Source: Streptomyces hyaluromycini
GTDB lineage: Bacteria; Actinomycetota; Actinomycetes; Streptomycetales; Streptomycetaceae
Direction of reading: 5' to 3'
DNA: 64,000 nucleotides
NCBI RefSeq assembly: GCF_002217755.1
Contig: NZ_BCFL01000021.1
Coordinates: forward strand, 248,001 to 312,000
A program made the position numbers and the translations under genes. Every line of letters begins with the position of its first letter. Positions within the stretch are counted from its first letter, which is position 1. The notes under the pieces are model-generated. The model had not been told where the DNA came from, searched no databases, and saw only the letters and a list, made by a program, of their open reading frames with translations. This document shows, piece after piece, positions 38,632 through 47,265 of the stretch.

Positions 38632-39824
38632 GCAACCGGGAACTGACCGCGCGGTGGCAGGGCGCGCTCATGAACAACTACGGCACCCCGCGGCTGCCGC
38701 TCGTCCGCGGCGAGGGCGTCAAGGTCTGGGACACCGAGGACCGCGAGTACCACGACTTCGTCGGCGGTATCGCCACCAACGCGCTCGGCCACGCCCACCC
38801 GGCGATCGTCGAGGCCGTCAGCAAGCAGATCGCGTCCCTCGGCCACATCTCCAACTTCTTCATGGCGGAGCCCACGGTCGCCCTCGCGGAGCGGCTGATC
38901 CAGCTCTTCGGCCGGGACGGCAGGGTCTTCTTCTGCAACTCCGGCGCCGAGGCCAACGAGGCCGCCTTCAAGATCGGCCGGCTGACCGGGCGGACCCACA
39001 TGGTCGCCACCGACGGCGGCTTCCACGGCCGGACCATGGGCGCCCTCGCGCTCACCGGACAGCCCGCCAAGCAGGACCCGTTCCGCCCGCTGCCCGCCGA
39101 CGTCACCCACGTGCCCTACGGCGACGCGCAGGCCCTGGCGGCGGCGGTCACCGAGGACACCGCCCTGGTGATCATCGAGCCCGTCCAGGGCGAGAACGGC
39201 GTCGTCGTACCGCCCCCCGGCTACCTCAAGGCGGCCCGCGCGATCACCGCCGCCACCGGCGCGCTGCTCGTCCTCGACGAGGTGCAGACCGGCACCGGTC
39301 GCACCGGCACCTGGTTCGCGTACCAGGCCCACGAGGGCGTGCTGCCCGATGTCGTCACCCTCGCCAAGCAGCTCGGCGGCGGGCTGCCGCTCGGCGCGAC
39401 CGTGGCCTTCGGCCGCGCCGCCGAACTGCTCCAGCCCGGCCACCACGGCACCACCTTCGGCGGCAACCCGGTGGCCTGCGCCGCCGGCCTCGCCGTCCTC
39501 GACACCATCGAGAACGAGGGGTTGCTGGAGAACGTCAAGCGGCAGAGCGAGAGGTTGCGGGACGGAATCGAGGGTCTCGGCCACGGATTGATCGATTATG
39601 TCCGGGGCGCGGGCCTGCTCCTGGGTATCGTGCTCACCGAGCCGCTGGCAGCGCAGGTCCAGCAGGCGGCTCAGGAGGCCGGGTTCCTGGTGAACGCGCC
39701 CGCTCCCGACGTCGTACGGCTGATGCCGCCGCTGAACCTCCGCGACGTAGAGGCGGACGCGCTGCTGAGCGCCCTGCCCGGCATCCTCGACGCAGCGAGC
39801 GGGGACGGACGATCCGGAGAATGA
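38628..39824 (+). CDS. argD: Acetylornithine aminotransferase
   Basis: A 398-residue class III PLP aminotransferase converting N-acetylglutamate semialdehyde to N-acetylornithine. Motifs: FCNSGAEANEAAFKIGR, DGGFHGRTMGALALTG, EPVQGENGVV, LDEVQTGTGRTG and the PLP lysine in VTLAKQLGGGLPLGA. Length is normal. ATG overlaps the argB stop in ATGA. It may also serve in lysine synthesis, as in other bacteria. Confidence 0.96.
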   Translation: MSNRELTARWQGALMNNYGTPRLPLVRGEGVKVWDTEDREYHDFVGGIATNALGHAHPAIVEAVSKQIASLGHISNFFMAEPTVALAERLIQLFGRDGRVFFCNSGAEANEAAFKIGRLTGRTHMVATDGGFHGRTMGALALTGQPAKQDPFRPLPADVTHVPYGDAQALAAAVTEDTALVIIEPVQGENGVVVPPPGYLKAARAITAATGALLVLDEVQTGTGRTGTWFAYQAHEGVLPDVVTLAKQLGGGLPLGATVAFGRAAELLQPGHHGTTFGGNPVACAAGLAVLDTIENEGLLENVKRQSERLRDGIEGLGHGLIDYVRGAGLLLGIVLTEPLAAQVQQAAQEAGFLVNAPAPDVVRLMPPLNLRDVEADALLSALPGILDAASGDGRSGE

Positions 39825-39831
39825 GACGACG

Positions 39832-40377
39832 ATGAGCCAGGCGCAGGAGTTCGACCAGTCGGGCGGGGCGGGGCCCGCGGTGCCGCAGACCCGGACCGCC
39901 CGGCACCGCCGGATCGTGGACATCCTCAACCGGCAGCCGGTGCGCTCGCAGAGCCAGCTCGCCAAGCTGCTCGCCGACGACGGGCTCACGGTCACCCAGG
40001 CGACGCTCTCCCGGGACCTCGACGAGCTGAACGCGGTGAAGATCCGCAACACCGACGGCGAGCTGATCTACGCGGTGCCGAGCGAGGGAGGATTCCGTAC
40101 GCCCCGCGCCCCGCTGGGGGAGTCGGCCAAGGAGGAGCGGATGCGCCGCCTCTCCCAGGAACTCCTGATCTCGGCGGAGGCCTCGGCGAACCTGGTCGTC
40201 CTGCGCACCCCGCCCGGCGCGGCCCAGTTCCTCGCCTCGGCGATCGACCAGGCGGAGCTCCAGGACATCCTGGGGACCATCGCCGGGGACGACACACTGC
40301 TGCTCATCAGCCGTGATCCGACCGGCGGGCAGGCCCTCGCGGACCACCTGCTGCGCCTGGCCCAGAACGGGCACTGA
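39832..40377 (+). CDS. argR: Arginine repressor
   Basis: A 181-residue ArgR. The N-terminal winged helix (RHRRIVDILNRQPVRSQSQL, TVTQATLSRDLDELNAVKI) and the C-terminal oligomerisation and arginine-binding domain (LVVLRTPPGAAQFLASAIDQ, LGTIAGDDTLLLISRDP) are complete. With arginine it should bind the ARG boxes before argC and argG seen in this window. It ends the argCJBDR operon, eight bases after argD. Confidence 0.96.
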   Translation: MSQAQEFDQSGGAGPAVPQTRTARHRRIVDILNRQPVRSQSQLAKLLADDGLTVTQATLSRDLDELNAVKIRNTDGELIYAVPSEGGFRTPRAPLGESAKEERMRRLSQELLISAEASANLVVLRTPPGAAQFLASAIDQAELQDILGTIAGDDTLLLISRDPTGGQALADHLLRLAQNGH

Positions 40378-40449
40378 CGCCCGCCGACGGCCAGCGGCAG
40401 CCGCTGACACCCGCGTGCGGGGCCCGGCCGGCCGACGGACAATGACCGT

Positions 40450-41106
40450 GTGATCTTCCGCGGCGAGCGGTCAGGCGGGCGGGCAATCCCCTGGCGGCCG
40501 TCGAACGTACACCGGGGTGTGTCGGGATTCCGGTTCCCCGTCGGCCGCCTCCCGGACGAGGCCCTGCTGTCCGGGCTGGCCACCGGAGACCCGGAGCTCG
40601 CCGAGCTCTTCGTACGGCGGTTCCAGCACCGGGTCTTCGGGGTCGCCATGGCGGTCACCGGGGACCAGCAGCTCGCCGAGGACGTCGCCCAGCAGACGTT
40701 CGAGCGCGCATGGCGGCATGCCCAGATCTACGACTCGCGCCGCGGCTCGGTCGGGACCTGGCTGACGACCATCGCGCACAACCTCGCCGTCGACGCCGTC
40801 CGCGCCCGGCGGACCGAACCGATGGCACCCGAGGACCTCGACCCCCTCCTCGACGCCGTCACCGAGACCCCCGAACGGTGGGCCCTGGCCGACGAGGCCT
40901 CCACCCAGCTCCGGGCCGCGCTGGCCCGGCTGCCACGAGAACAGGCCCGGGCCCTGATGATGGCCGGCATCTACGGCATGACGGCCCAGCAGATCGCCGA
41001 CGCGGAGCGGATCCCGCTGGGCACGGCCAAGACCCGGATCAGAGCCGCGATGGCGAAACTCCGCACCGCGCTCGCGTCCCCGAAGGGAGGCGGCCATGTC
41101 CGGTGA
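40450..41106 (+). CDS. ECF-type RNA polymerase sigma factor
   Basis: A 218-residue group 4 sigma factor. Region 2 (LFVRRFQHRVFGVAMAVTGD, AEDVAQQTFERAWRHAQIYD, GTWLTTIAHNLAVDAVRAR) and region 4 (RAALARLPREQARALMMAGI, MTAQQIADAERIPLGTAKTR) are both clear. The first 30 residues are a basic extension of uncertain translation; GTG 40450 is the longest start and an internal start near 40519 is possible. It overlaps the anti-sigma gene by eleven bases, so the pair is coupled. It directly follows argR but is probably transcribed on its own. Confidence 0.92.
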   Translation: MIFRGERSGGRAIPWRPSNVHRGVSGFRFPVGRLPDEALLSGLATGDPELAELFVRRFQHRVFGVAMAVTGDQQLAEDVAQQTFERAWRHAQIYDSRRGSVGTWLTTIAHNLAVDAVRARRTEPMAPEDLDPLLDAVTETPERWALADEASTQLRAALARLPREQARALMMAGIYGMTAQQIADAERIPLGTAKTRIRAAMAKLRTALASPKGGGHVR

Positions 41107-41851
41107 CGCGCACTGCGAGAAGCTGCGCGAGGTCGGCGCCGAACTGGCGCTGGGAGTCCTGCCCGGGCGCGAGCGGGCCGAGGCGGTCGCCCATCTGGAC
41201 GGGTGCGCGGACTGCCGGGAGTACGTACGCCAACTCACCGGGATCGGCGACCGGTTGATCGGCCTGCTGCCGGAGAGTGACCCGCCGCCCGGCTTCGCGG
41301 CGCGGGTGGCGCGCAGCCTGGCCGAGCAGACGGCGGGACCGGAGGGGGCCCGGCCGGCCGGCGCCGCTCAGGGCCGGCGCGGCCGCGTCCGGCGCCTCCG
41401 GCTGCGGCTCGCGGCGGTCGCCGCCACCGCCGCGGTCGCCGTCGGCTTCGCAGGCTGGGCGATCGGCAACGCCGTCGAGGGGGCCGTCACCGCCGCCTCG
41501 TCGCCCGCCGTCGAGTCCGAACCCGTGCTGGTCGGGGACATGATCCCGGCCGGCGGCGGGCAGCCCGTCGGCGAGGTCTACGCCCATCCCGGCAGCCCCG
41601 CCTGGATGTTCGTGTCCGTCGCCCTCCCCGGCACCCCCTACAACGGCAAGATCACCTGCCTCCTGGCCCGCGCCGACGGCACGACCACGCGGGTCGGCGA
41701 CTTCCCCGTCCGCGAGGGACGCGGCAACTGGGGCGCGGCGGTCCCCGTCGACCTCACCCGGTACTCCGCCTCCCGCCTCACCTCTCCCGACGGCACCGTC
41801 CTCGCCACCGCCCAGCTGCAGAAGGGCAAGGTGGTGACCCCGGAGGTGTGA
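41096..41851 (+). CDS. Zinc-finger (ZAS-type) anti-sigma factor
   Basis: A 251-residue membrane anti-sigma factor. The cytoplasmic N-terminus has the ZAS motif AHLDGCADCREY (HxxxCxxC, residues about 32-39), so it may bind zinc and respond to redox state. One membrane segment (LAAVAATAAVAVGFAGWAIG, about residues 104-123) is followed by an extracytoplasmic RskA-like domain (PVGEVYAHPGSPAWMFVSVA, DGTVLATAQLQKG). It should hold the upstream sigma factor inactive until a signal causes release or proteolysis. It converges with the ABC transporter gene, seven bases away. Confidence 0.9.
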   Translation: MSGDAHCEKLREVGAELALGVLPGRERAEAVAHLDGCADCREYVRQLTGIGDRLIGLLPESDPPPGFAARVARSLAEQTAGPEGARPAGAAQGRRGRVRRLRLRLAAVAATAAVAVGFAGWAIGNAVEGAVTAASSPAVESEPVLVGDMIPAGGGQPVGEVYAHPGSPAWMFVSVALPGTPYNGKITCLLARADGTTTRVGDFPVREGRGNWGAAVPVDLTRYSASRLTSPDGTVLATAQLQKGKVVTPEV

Positions 41852-41858
41852 ACGGAGG

Positions 41859-43661
41859 TCAGGACAGCACCGCTCCTGTACCGAGCCGGTGCAGCCGGGC
41901 ATACGGCCCCTCCCGCCCGAGCAGCTCCGCGGGCGCGCCGTCCTCGACGACCCGGCCGTGGTCGAGCACCACGATCCGGGTGGCGTCGCGGACGGCCGGC
42001 AGCTGGTGCGAGACCACCACGGTGGTCCGCCCGGCCATGAGCCGGCGCAGCGGCTCCATGACCCGCCGCACCGAGCGGACGTCCAGCCCGGCGGTCGGCT
42101 CGTCCAGAAGGAGCACCGGAGCGTCCCGGACCATCGCCCGGGCGATCGCCAGCCGCCGGCACTGTCCGCCGGAGAGCGTCCGGCCGCGCTGTCCGACGAG
42201 GGTGTCGTAGCCGTCCGGGAGCCGCTCGACGAACTCGTGGGCGTCCGCGGCCCGCGCCGCCGCGACGATCTCCGCCTCGGTGGCCGCCGGCCGGCCGTAG
42301 GCGATGTTCTCCCGCACGGTGCCGTGGAAGACGAGCGTCTCCTGCAGCACCACGGCGATGTTCTCCCGGACGTCGGTCAGGCTGAGTTCGCGCAGATCGG
42401 TCCCGTCGAGCCGGACCGCGCCCCGGTCGGGGTCGTAGAACCGCAACTGCAGCTTCGCGAGCGTGGACTTGCCCGCCCCGCTCGCCCCGACCAGCGCCAG
42501 CGTCTCCCCGGGAGCCGCCCGGAACGACACGTCCGACAGCGCCCAGGCCGCAGTGCCGGGATAGCGGAACCACACCCCGTCGAACTCCACGGCACCCCGC
42601 GCCCGGCCGATCCGGCGCGCCCCGGCGGCCTCGGTCACCTGGGGCCGCTCGTCGAGCAGTTCGATGATGCGTTCCGCGGCGGCGGAGGCCGTGTAGAAGG
42701 TGGTGCCGAGCCCGGACAGTCCGTGGACCGGGCTGTACAGCTTGCCGATCAGCGCGAGGAACACCAGCAGTCCGCCGAGCGTGAGCCGGCCCTGGGCCAG
42801 ATTCCAGGTGCCGAGGGCCAGCACCGCGAGGCCGCCGGCCACCTCCACGAACTCGACCACGGGTGCGTACACGGCATGGATCCGCGCCGAGGCCATCGCC
42901 GCCCGGAACCGGCCGTCGTTCTCCCGCTCGAACCGGCGTGCCTCCCAGTCCTGCCGGTTGTACGCCTGCACGAGGACGACGTTGCCCAGCGACTCCTCGG
43001 CGATCGCGCCGAGCGCCCCGCCGCGGCGCCTGCGCTCCCGGGAGGCCTCCCTGACCAGCCGCGAGAAGTGCCGGGCCGCGCCCCAGAACAGCGGTACGAC
43101 GACGAGGGCGAGCAGGGTCAGGTCCCAGCGGAGGTAGCAGAGCATGCCGAGGTAGACGCCCAGGCTGATCAGGTAGTACAGGGCGTCCGCGACACCCGAG
43201 AGCAGGAACGTCTCCACCGCGTCGACGTCGCCCGTGACCCTGGACAGCACGTCCCCGAGCCGTCGGCGTTCGAAGAAGCCGAGCGAGAGCCCCTGGACAT
43301 GCCGGAACACCTCGGAGCGCAGCGTGAGCAGGAAGCGTTCGCCGACCCAGGTGGACGTCACGTCGTCGGCGAAGCCGAGGGCGCCGGAGCAGAGGACGAG
43401 GCCGAGATAGACGGGGGCGATCCACAGCAGAGGCCGCAACTCCCGCGCTACGAGCACGTCGTCGACGACGAACTTGAAGAGCCACAGCTCCGCGGCGTCG
43501 ACCGCGGGGGAGGTCAGGCTCAGCAGGACGAGCGGCACGAGCCAGCGGCGGCCGCCGTGGGTGTACGGCCAGAACCGCCGGAAGACCTCGCGTGGGGAGA
43601 CCGGGGGAGCGGCCGCGACCACGGTGCCGGAGGGATCGCCGGCCGGCAGTACTCGCGCCAT
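41859..43661 (-). CDS. ABC exporter (fused membrane and ATPase domains)
   Basis: A 600-residue ABCB-type half transporter working as a dimer. Six membrane helices occupy about residues 40-310 (RWLVPLVLLSLTSPAVDAAE, DALYYLISLGVYLGMLCYL). The ATPase has Walker A GASGAGKST, signature LSGGQCRRLAIARAM, Walker B VLLLDEPTAGLD and switch His in VVSHQLP. I chose ATG 43661 (GAGGAA seven bases upstream); an in-frame start at 43682 would add seven residues. The gene for a His/Asp-rich microprotein lies 74 bases upstream on the same strand, suggesting that the two are cotranscribed and possibly related to metal or peptide export. Confidence 0.9.
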   Translation of the reverse strand: MARVLPAGDPSGTVVAAAPPVSPREVFRRFWPYTHGGRRWLVPLVLLSLTSPAVDAAELWLFKFVVDDVLVARELRPLLWIAPVYLGLVLCSGALGFADDVTSTWVGERFLLTLRSEVFRHVQGLSLGFFERRRLGDVLSRVTGDVDAVETFLLSGVADALYYLISLGVYLGMLCYLRWDLTLLALVVVPLFWGAARHFSRLVREASRERRRRGGALGAIAEESLGNVVLVQAYNRQDWEARRFERENDGRFRAAMASARIHAVYAPVVEFVEVAGGLAVLALGTWNLAQGRLTLGGLLVFLALIGKLYSPVHGLSGLGTTFYTASAAAERIIELLDERPQVTEAAGARRIGRARGAVEFDGVWFRYPGTAAWALSDVSFRAAPGETLALVGASGAGKSTLAKLQLRFYDPDRGAVRLDGTDLRELSLTDVRENIAVVLQETLVFHGTVRENIAYGRPAATEAEIVAAARAADAHEFVERLPDGYDTLVGQRGRTLSGGQCRRLAIARAMVRDAPVLLLDEPTAGLDVRSVRRVMEPLRRLMAGRTTVVVSHQLPAVRDATRIVVLDHGRVVEDGAPAELLGREGPYARLHRLGTGAVLS

Positions 43662-43735
43662 GACGGGGTTCCTCGCGACCACCGGCGAAGCGGACCGGCC
43701 GACCCGGCGCCGGTCCGCTCAGCCTTCGGGTGTGG

Positions 43736-43918
43736 TCAGTAGCGGTTGTGGTCGTGCCGGTCACCGTGGTCGTGCCGGTCACCGTGGTCGTGCCGGTGAC
43801 CGTGCCGGTCGCCGTGGTCGCGGTCGTGGTCGTGCCCGTGGTCGTGGCCGTGCCGGTCGTTGTGGTCGCGGTCGCGGTCCCGGTGGTTGAACGGCATGAG
43901 GTTGCTGAAGACGGCCAT
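43736..43918 (-). CDS. His/Asp-rich microprotein
   Basis: A 60-residue protein starting MAVFSNLMPFNHRDRDRDHN and then composed almost wholly of His, Asp, Arg and Gly, with DHGDRH repeated. I count 16 His and 14 Asp in the last 49 residues. The start is well supported: GGGAGGAA lies five to six bases before the ATG at 43918. There is no signal peptide or membrane segment. A histidine/aspartate-rich sequence of this kind usually binds divalent metals such as Ni, Zn, Co or Cu. It precedes an ABC exporter on the same strand. The DNA is an imperfect 18-base tandem repeat, so length may vary between strains. Function is not known. Confidence 0.7.
   Translation of the reverse strand: MAVFSNLMPFNHRDRDRDHNDRHGHDHGHDHDRDHGDRHGHRHDHGDRHDHGDRHDHNRY
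43747..43900. repeat. Imperfect tandem repeats encoding the His/Asp tract
   Basis: Units of 18 bases (gtcgtgccggtcaccgtg, and variants of three or six bases) are repeated across most of the microprotein gene; the clearest exact copies are at 43751-43804. The repeat is in the coding frame, encoding DHGDRH units on the minus strand. Confidence 0.7.
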
Positions 43919-44022
43919 GGTGTTCCTCCCGAAACTTGCTTCACAGGGGGTACGGCCGAGAGGGAGGGATGGATGGCGTTTTACGGGACAAAATGAAAAG
44001 ACATTGCGGTGAGTGTTTGACT

Positions 44023-44170
44023 GCGGGCCGGTGGGGGCTGGTCGCGCCCACGCGGCGGAGCCGCACATCAGATACAGCCCCGCGCCCCTTACGGGGCGCT
44101 GTCCAGCCGTGTCTCACATAGCTGCGGGCAGGCGTGCCGCAGCGGCACCCTGCAAGCGCCGGTAAGTGTC
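44023..44170. repeat. Dispersed GC hairpin repeat, copy D
   Basis: Long form, collinear with copy A: gcgggccggtgggggctgg, cgcggcggagccgca, core GCGCCCCTTACGGGGCGC (44082-44099), then agctgcgggcag and a final gccggtaagtgtc. It occupies most of the gap between the microprotein start and the apbE stop and may terminate the flavin operon. The other bases of 43919-44180 show nothing else I recognise. Confidence 0.75.
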
Positions 44171-44180
44171 ACCCCCGGCC

Positions 44181-44984
44181 TCAGCCCAGACGGGCGGCCA
44201 GCCCCCCGGTGCAGCGCACCTCGTCGCCGGCCGTGATCAGCAGCCCTTCCACACCCGGCAGCGACTCCAGCCAGGCCAACCCCGCCCGCGAGCCCATCGC
44301 GAACGCCGCCGTGGCCCAGCAGTCCACCCACGTCAGCCGCGGTCCCACCACCGTCACCGCCACCAGATCCGTCACCGCCGACTTCCCGGTCCGCGGGTCG
44401 ACGATATGGGCGCCCCGCTCCGCCGTACCGGACGTGGCGACCGCCAGTTCCTCCACCCCCGCCGCCGAGATCACCGCCGCCAGCCCGCCCGGCCGCAGCG
44501 GATCGGCGATCCCCACCCGCCAGGCGCGCGTCGGCTCGGGTGCGCCGAACATCTGGACGTCACCGCCGCCGTTCACGCTCACCCCGCTCACCCCGGCCAC
44601 CCGCCGGAGCACCTGCGCCGCCCGCTCGGCGGACCAGCCCTTCACGATCCCGGTGGGGTCGAGCCGGGCCCGGTAGCGCGTACTGAACCAGCCGTCGCTC
44701 ACCCGCTCCGCCTCGGCCGCCAGCTCCAGCACCTCGGCCACCTCGGGATCGCAGTCGGCGACGCCGATCTCCTCCCGCGCCAGCCGGGACACCTGGCTGT
44801 CCTCGCGGTAGGTGCTGAACACCTCGTCGACCCGGTGCAGCCCGGCGACCGCCTCTTCGAGGGCCGCCCGTACGGCATCCGGATCCCCGCCGCGGACGTC
44901 GAAGGAGAAGACCGTCCCCATGACCTCCTCCGCATGACGCACCGCGGCGGGAGCTTCCGCGGACTCCGCCACGGCCTCAGCCAC
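44181..44984 (-). CDS. apbE: FAD:protein FMN transferase (ApbE)
   Basis: A 267-residue flavin transferase that attaches FMN covalently to Thr in DxxSGAT motifs of target proteins. Motifs: MGTVFSFDVRGGDP at the start, VFSTYREDSQVSRLAREE, LDPTGIVKGWSAERAA, SVNGGGDVQMFG and the metal/FAD-binding HIVDPRTGKSAVTDLVAVT. No signal peptide or lipobox is visible, so it would act in the cytoplasm, before export of its targets. The GTG start overlaps the stop of the preceding double FMN-binding protein by eight bases. It is the last gene of the flavin electron-transfer operon and its substrates are the two FMN-binding proteins encoded upstream. Confidence 0.93.
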   Translation of the reverse strand: MAEAVAESAEAPAAVRHAEEVMGTVFSFDVRGGDPDAVRAALEEAVAGLHRVDEVFSTYREDSQVSRLAREEIGVADCDPEVAEVLELAAEAERVSDGWFSTRYRARLDPTGIVKGWSAERAAQVLRRVAGVSGVSVNGGGDVQMFGAPEPTRAWRVGIADPLRPGGLAAVISAAGVEELAVATSGTAERGAHIVDPRTGKSAVTDLVAVTVVGPRLTWVDCWATAAFAMGSRAGLAWLESLPGVEGLLITAGDEVRCTGGLAARLG

Positions 44985-45777
44985 CGGCCTGGTCCAGCGC
45001 CGACTGCAGGGACTGCTTGTAGCCGGTGCTGGTGTAGGTGGCCCCGGAGACGGAGTCGATGCTGGCGTTCCCGGCCGCCACCGCCTCCTGGTTGAGCTTC
45101 GGGACGGAGAGCGCGGTCTTCTGGTCGCTGGTGCCGCCGCTGGGCGCCTGCACCGCCTCCGCCTTGGTGATCTTCCCGCCGGAGACGGTGATCCGGACCT
45201 GGACCGGCCCGTACTGGGTCTGCGCGACCTGCCCGGTCACCGTCTTGGCCTGCGCCTGCGCGGACCCGGACGACGAGGAGGAGCCCGAGGACGAGGAGGA
45301 GCCCGACGATGAGGAGGCGGCCGCCTCCTTCAGCTTGTCCAGCGCCGACTGCAGCGACTGCTTGTAGCCGGTGCTCGTGTACGTCGCCCCGGAGACCGAG
45401 TCGATGTTCGCGCTCTGCGCCGCCACCGTCTCCTTGTTGAGCTGCGGCACCGACAGCGCGGTCTTCTGGTCGCTGGTGCCGCCCTTGGGCGCCTGGATCG
45501 CCTGGGCCTGGGCGATCTTGCCGTTGGCGACGGTCAGCCGGACCTGCACGACCCCGTACTGCGTCTGGGTAGCGTCCCCGTCCACCGTCGTGGCCCCGGC
45601 GGCCCCGGTGCCGCCCTGCGGCGACTCCTGCCCCGCCGCCGCGGCCGACGAGGCCGCACCCGCGGCCGACGCGGACGCCGGGTCCGACGACGGCTTCAGC
45701 GACAGCAGCAGCACGACACCGGACACGGTCGCCGCGGTGGCCAGCACCACACGCCTGATGGGGTGACTCTTCCTCAT
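44977..45777 (-). CDS. Exported protein with two FMN-binding (flavinylation) domains
   Basis: A 266-residue protein with an N-terminal RR-containing hydrophobic segment (PIRRVVLATAATVSGVVLLL, residues 6-25), a low-complexity linker, and two FMN_bind domains (about 70-148 and 184-264) joined by a Ser-rich linker (155-172). Each ends with the flavinylation motif DSVSGAT, giving acceptor threonines at about 132 and 247, followed by YTSTGYKQSLQSALD. The two domains are close copies, so a gene-internal duplication is evident. It should carry two covalent FMN groups and shuttle electrons outside the membrane. It lies between a ferric-reductase-like gene and apbE. Confidence 0.92.
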   Translation of the reverse strand: MRKSHPIRRVVLATAATVSGVVLLLSLKPSSDPASASAAGAASSAAAAGQESPQGGTGAAGATTVDGDATQTQYGVVQVRLTVANGKIAQAQAIQAPKGGTSDQKTALSVPQLNKETVAAQSANIDSVSGATYTSTGYKQSLQSALDKLKEAAASSSSGSSSSSGSSSSSGSAQAQAKTVTGQVAQTQYGPVQVRITVSGGKITKAEAVQAPSGGTSDQKTALSVPKLNQEAVAAGNASIDSVSGATYTSTGYKQSLQSALDQAGG

Positions 45778-45823
45778 CGCTTACGAACTCCCGATTCCCT
45801 GGATTCCCGCGTGGTCCCGTCGC

Positions 45824-47206
45824 TCACATCTCGAACGACTCGTGATGGATGCGGCGGGCGGGAACTCCCGCGCCGCGCAGTGCTTCGTACACGCCCTGCG
45901 CGAACCCGGGCGGGCCGCACATGAAGACGTCGTGGTTGTCGATGTCCGGGATCTTCCGCTGGAGGTTCTCGGCGGAGATGTCCGGCCGCTCGCCCTCCGG
46001 GCTGTTGACCGCGTACATCAGCCGGGCCCCGCGCTCGTTGGCGATCTTCGCCAGTTCGTCCCAGAGGGCCAGGTCCTGCGTGGTGTTGGCCCGGTAGAGC
46101 AGGGTCAGGTCGCCTGCGGCGCCGGGCAGCGTCTCGAACAGCGCCCGCATGGGCGTGATCCCGACGCCACCCGCCACCAGCAGGACCTTGCCGCGGCTGC
46201 GCCGGGACGCGGTCATCGCCCCGTACGGCCCTTCGGCCCACACCTTGGTTCCGGGCCGTAGTTCGCGCAGCCGCGCGCTGTGGTCGCCGATCGCCTTGAC
46301 GGTGATCCGCAGCATGTCGGGGCGCGGGGCCGCCGACAGGGAGTACGGGTGCGAGCTGAACCGCATCCCGGGGGCCATGAACCGCCAGCGGAAGAACTGG
46401 CCGGCCTCCGCGCCCATCCGGTGCAGCTTGCGCCCGCCGATCAGCACCGACACGATGCCCGGCGTCTCCTCGATGACCGCCTCGACCCGCATGCGGTGCC
46501 GCAGGTTGAGCCGGATCGGGGTGAGGATCCGGTACCAGACCACCAGCGCGGTGACCACGCCGTACAGCCCGTACCAGAAGGTCTTCGCCATCGGCGTGAG
46601 CGCGAAGTCGTTGCCGGTGGTGATCTGGTGCCAGAAGGTCAGGAACACCGCCGCGTACGTCAGCAGGTGCACGTGGTACCAGGTGTCGTACGGCATCCGG
46701 CGCCGGACCGGGCCGATCGAGGTCAGGCCGATGACGACGAACAGGCCGGTGCCGATGGCGGCCTTGCCCATGTCGGGGAGCTGGTTCACGGAGTCGATGG
46801 TCTGCTGGACGATGTCGTTCAGCGTCTTGCCGGCCTGCAGCGCGTAGCCCCACATGATGAGGAAGACGTGCGCGAAGACCAGGCAGAGCGTGTAACGGCC
46901 GCTCATCGCGTGCCAGCGGGCGACGCGGTCGGAGCCGACCCGCCGCTCCAGCGCGGGCACCCGGGCCATCTGCAGCACGACCAGCGCCATCAGATACCCG
47001 GCCAGCAGGCCGGTGATCCGGCCGGCGTTGAGGATCTTGCCGTTCTGGTCGGCGATGGACGGGGTGTTGTGCCACCACAGCCACAGCACGGCCGCCGCGC
47101 CCGCCCATACGGCGAGCAGCAGCGGTACGGCCGGGGAGCGGCGCGGGCGGATGCGGCGCATCGTCTGTCGTCGGGCGGCACGTCCGCCTGCGAGCGTGGT
47201 GGTCAC
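45824..47206 (-). CDS. Ferric-reductase-like transmembrane flavocytochrome 1
   Basis: A 460-residue membrane oxidoreductase. Six or so helices (about residues 25-245) carry the heme-ligand histidines (RWHAMSGRYTLCLVFAHVFL, YHVHLLTYAAVFLTFWHQI). The cytoplasmic FAD-binding domain has HPYSLSAAPRPDMLRITVKA, the NAD(P)-binding domain has GGVGITPMRALFETLPG and ends FMCGPPGFAQGVYEALRGAG. It would pass electrons from NAD(P)H via FAD and two b hemes to the outer face. The GTG at 47206 is preferred because GGAGG precedes it by four bases. It is followed in transcription order by the double FMN-binding protein. Confidence 0.92.
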   Translation of the reverse strand: MTTTLAGGRAARRQTMRRIRPRRSPAVPLLLAVWAGAAAVLWLWWHNTPSIADQNGKILNAGRITGLLAGYLMALVVLQMARVPALERRVGSDRVARWHAMSGRYTLCLVFAHVFLIMWGYALQAGKTLNDIVQQTIDSVNQLPDMGKAAIGTGLFVVIGLTSIGPVRRRMPYDTWYHVHLLTYAAVFLTFWHQITTGNDFALTPMAKTFWYGLYGVVTALVVWYRILTPIRLNLRHRMRVEAVIEETPGIVSVLIGGRKLHRMGAEAGQFFRWRFMAPGMRFSSHPYSLSAAPRPDMLRITVKAIGDHSARLRELRPGTKVWAEGPYGAMTASRRSRGKVLLVAGGVGITPMRALFETLPGAAGDLTLLYRANTTQDLALWDELAKIANERGARLMYAVNSPEGERPDISAENLQRKIPDIDNHDVFMCGPPGFAQGVYEALRGAGVPARRIHHESFEM

Positions 47207-47265
47207 GGTTCCTCCGTAGGGAATTGACCCTTGGCCCACAGATACGTGCCGTACTGCCCGAGTGT

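Noticed and set aside
43747..43900. Possible CRISPR array at the 18-base repeats
   Set aside because: Repeats are adjacent and in frame, without unique spacers, and no cas genes are present.
43730..43996. Plus-strand Val/Pro repeat protein opposite the His/Asp-rich gene
   Set aside because: It is the reverse reading of the same tandem repeat. The minus strand has a good ribosome site and a non-repetitive N-terminus, the plus frame does not.
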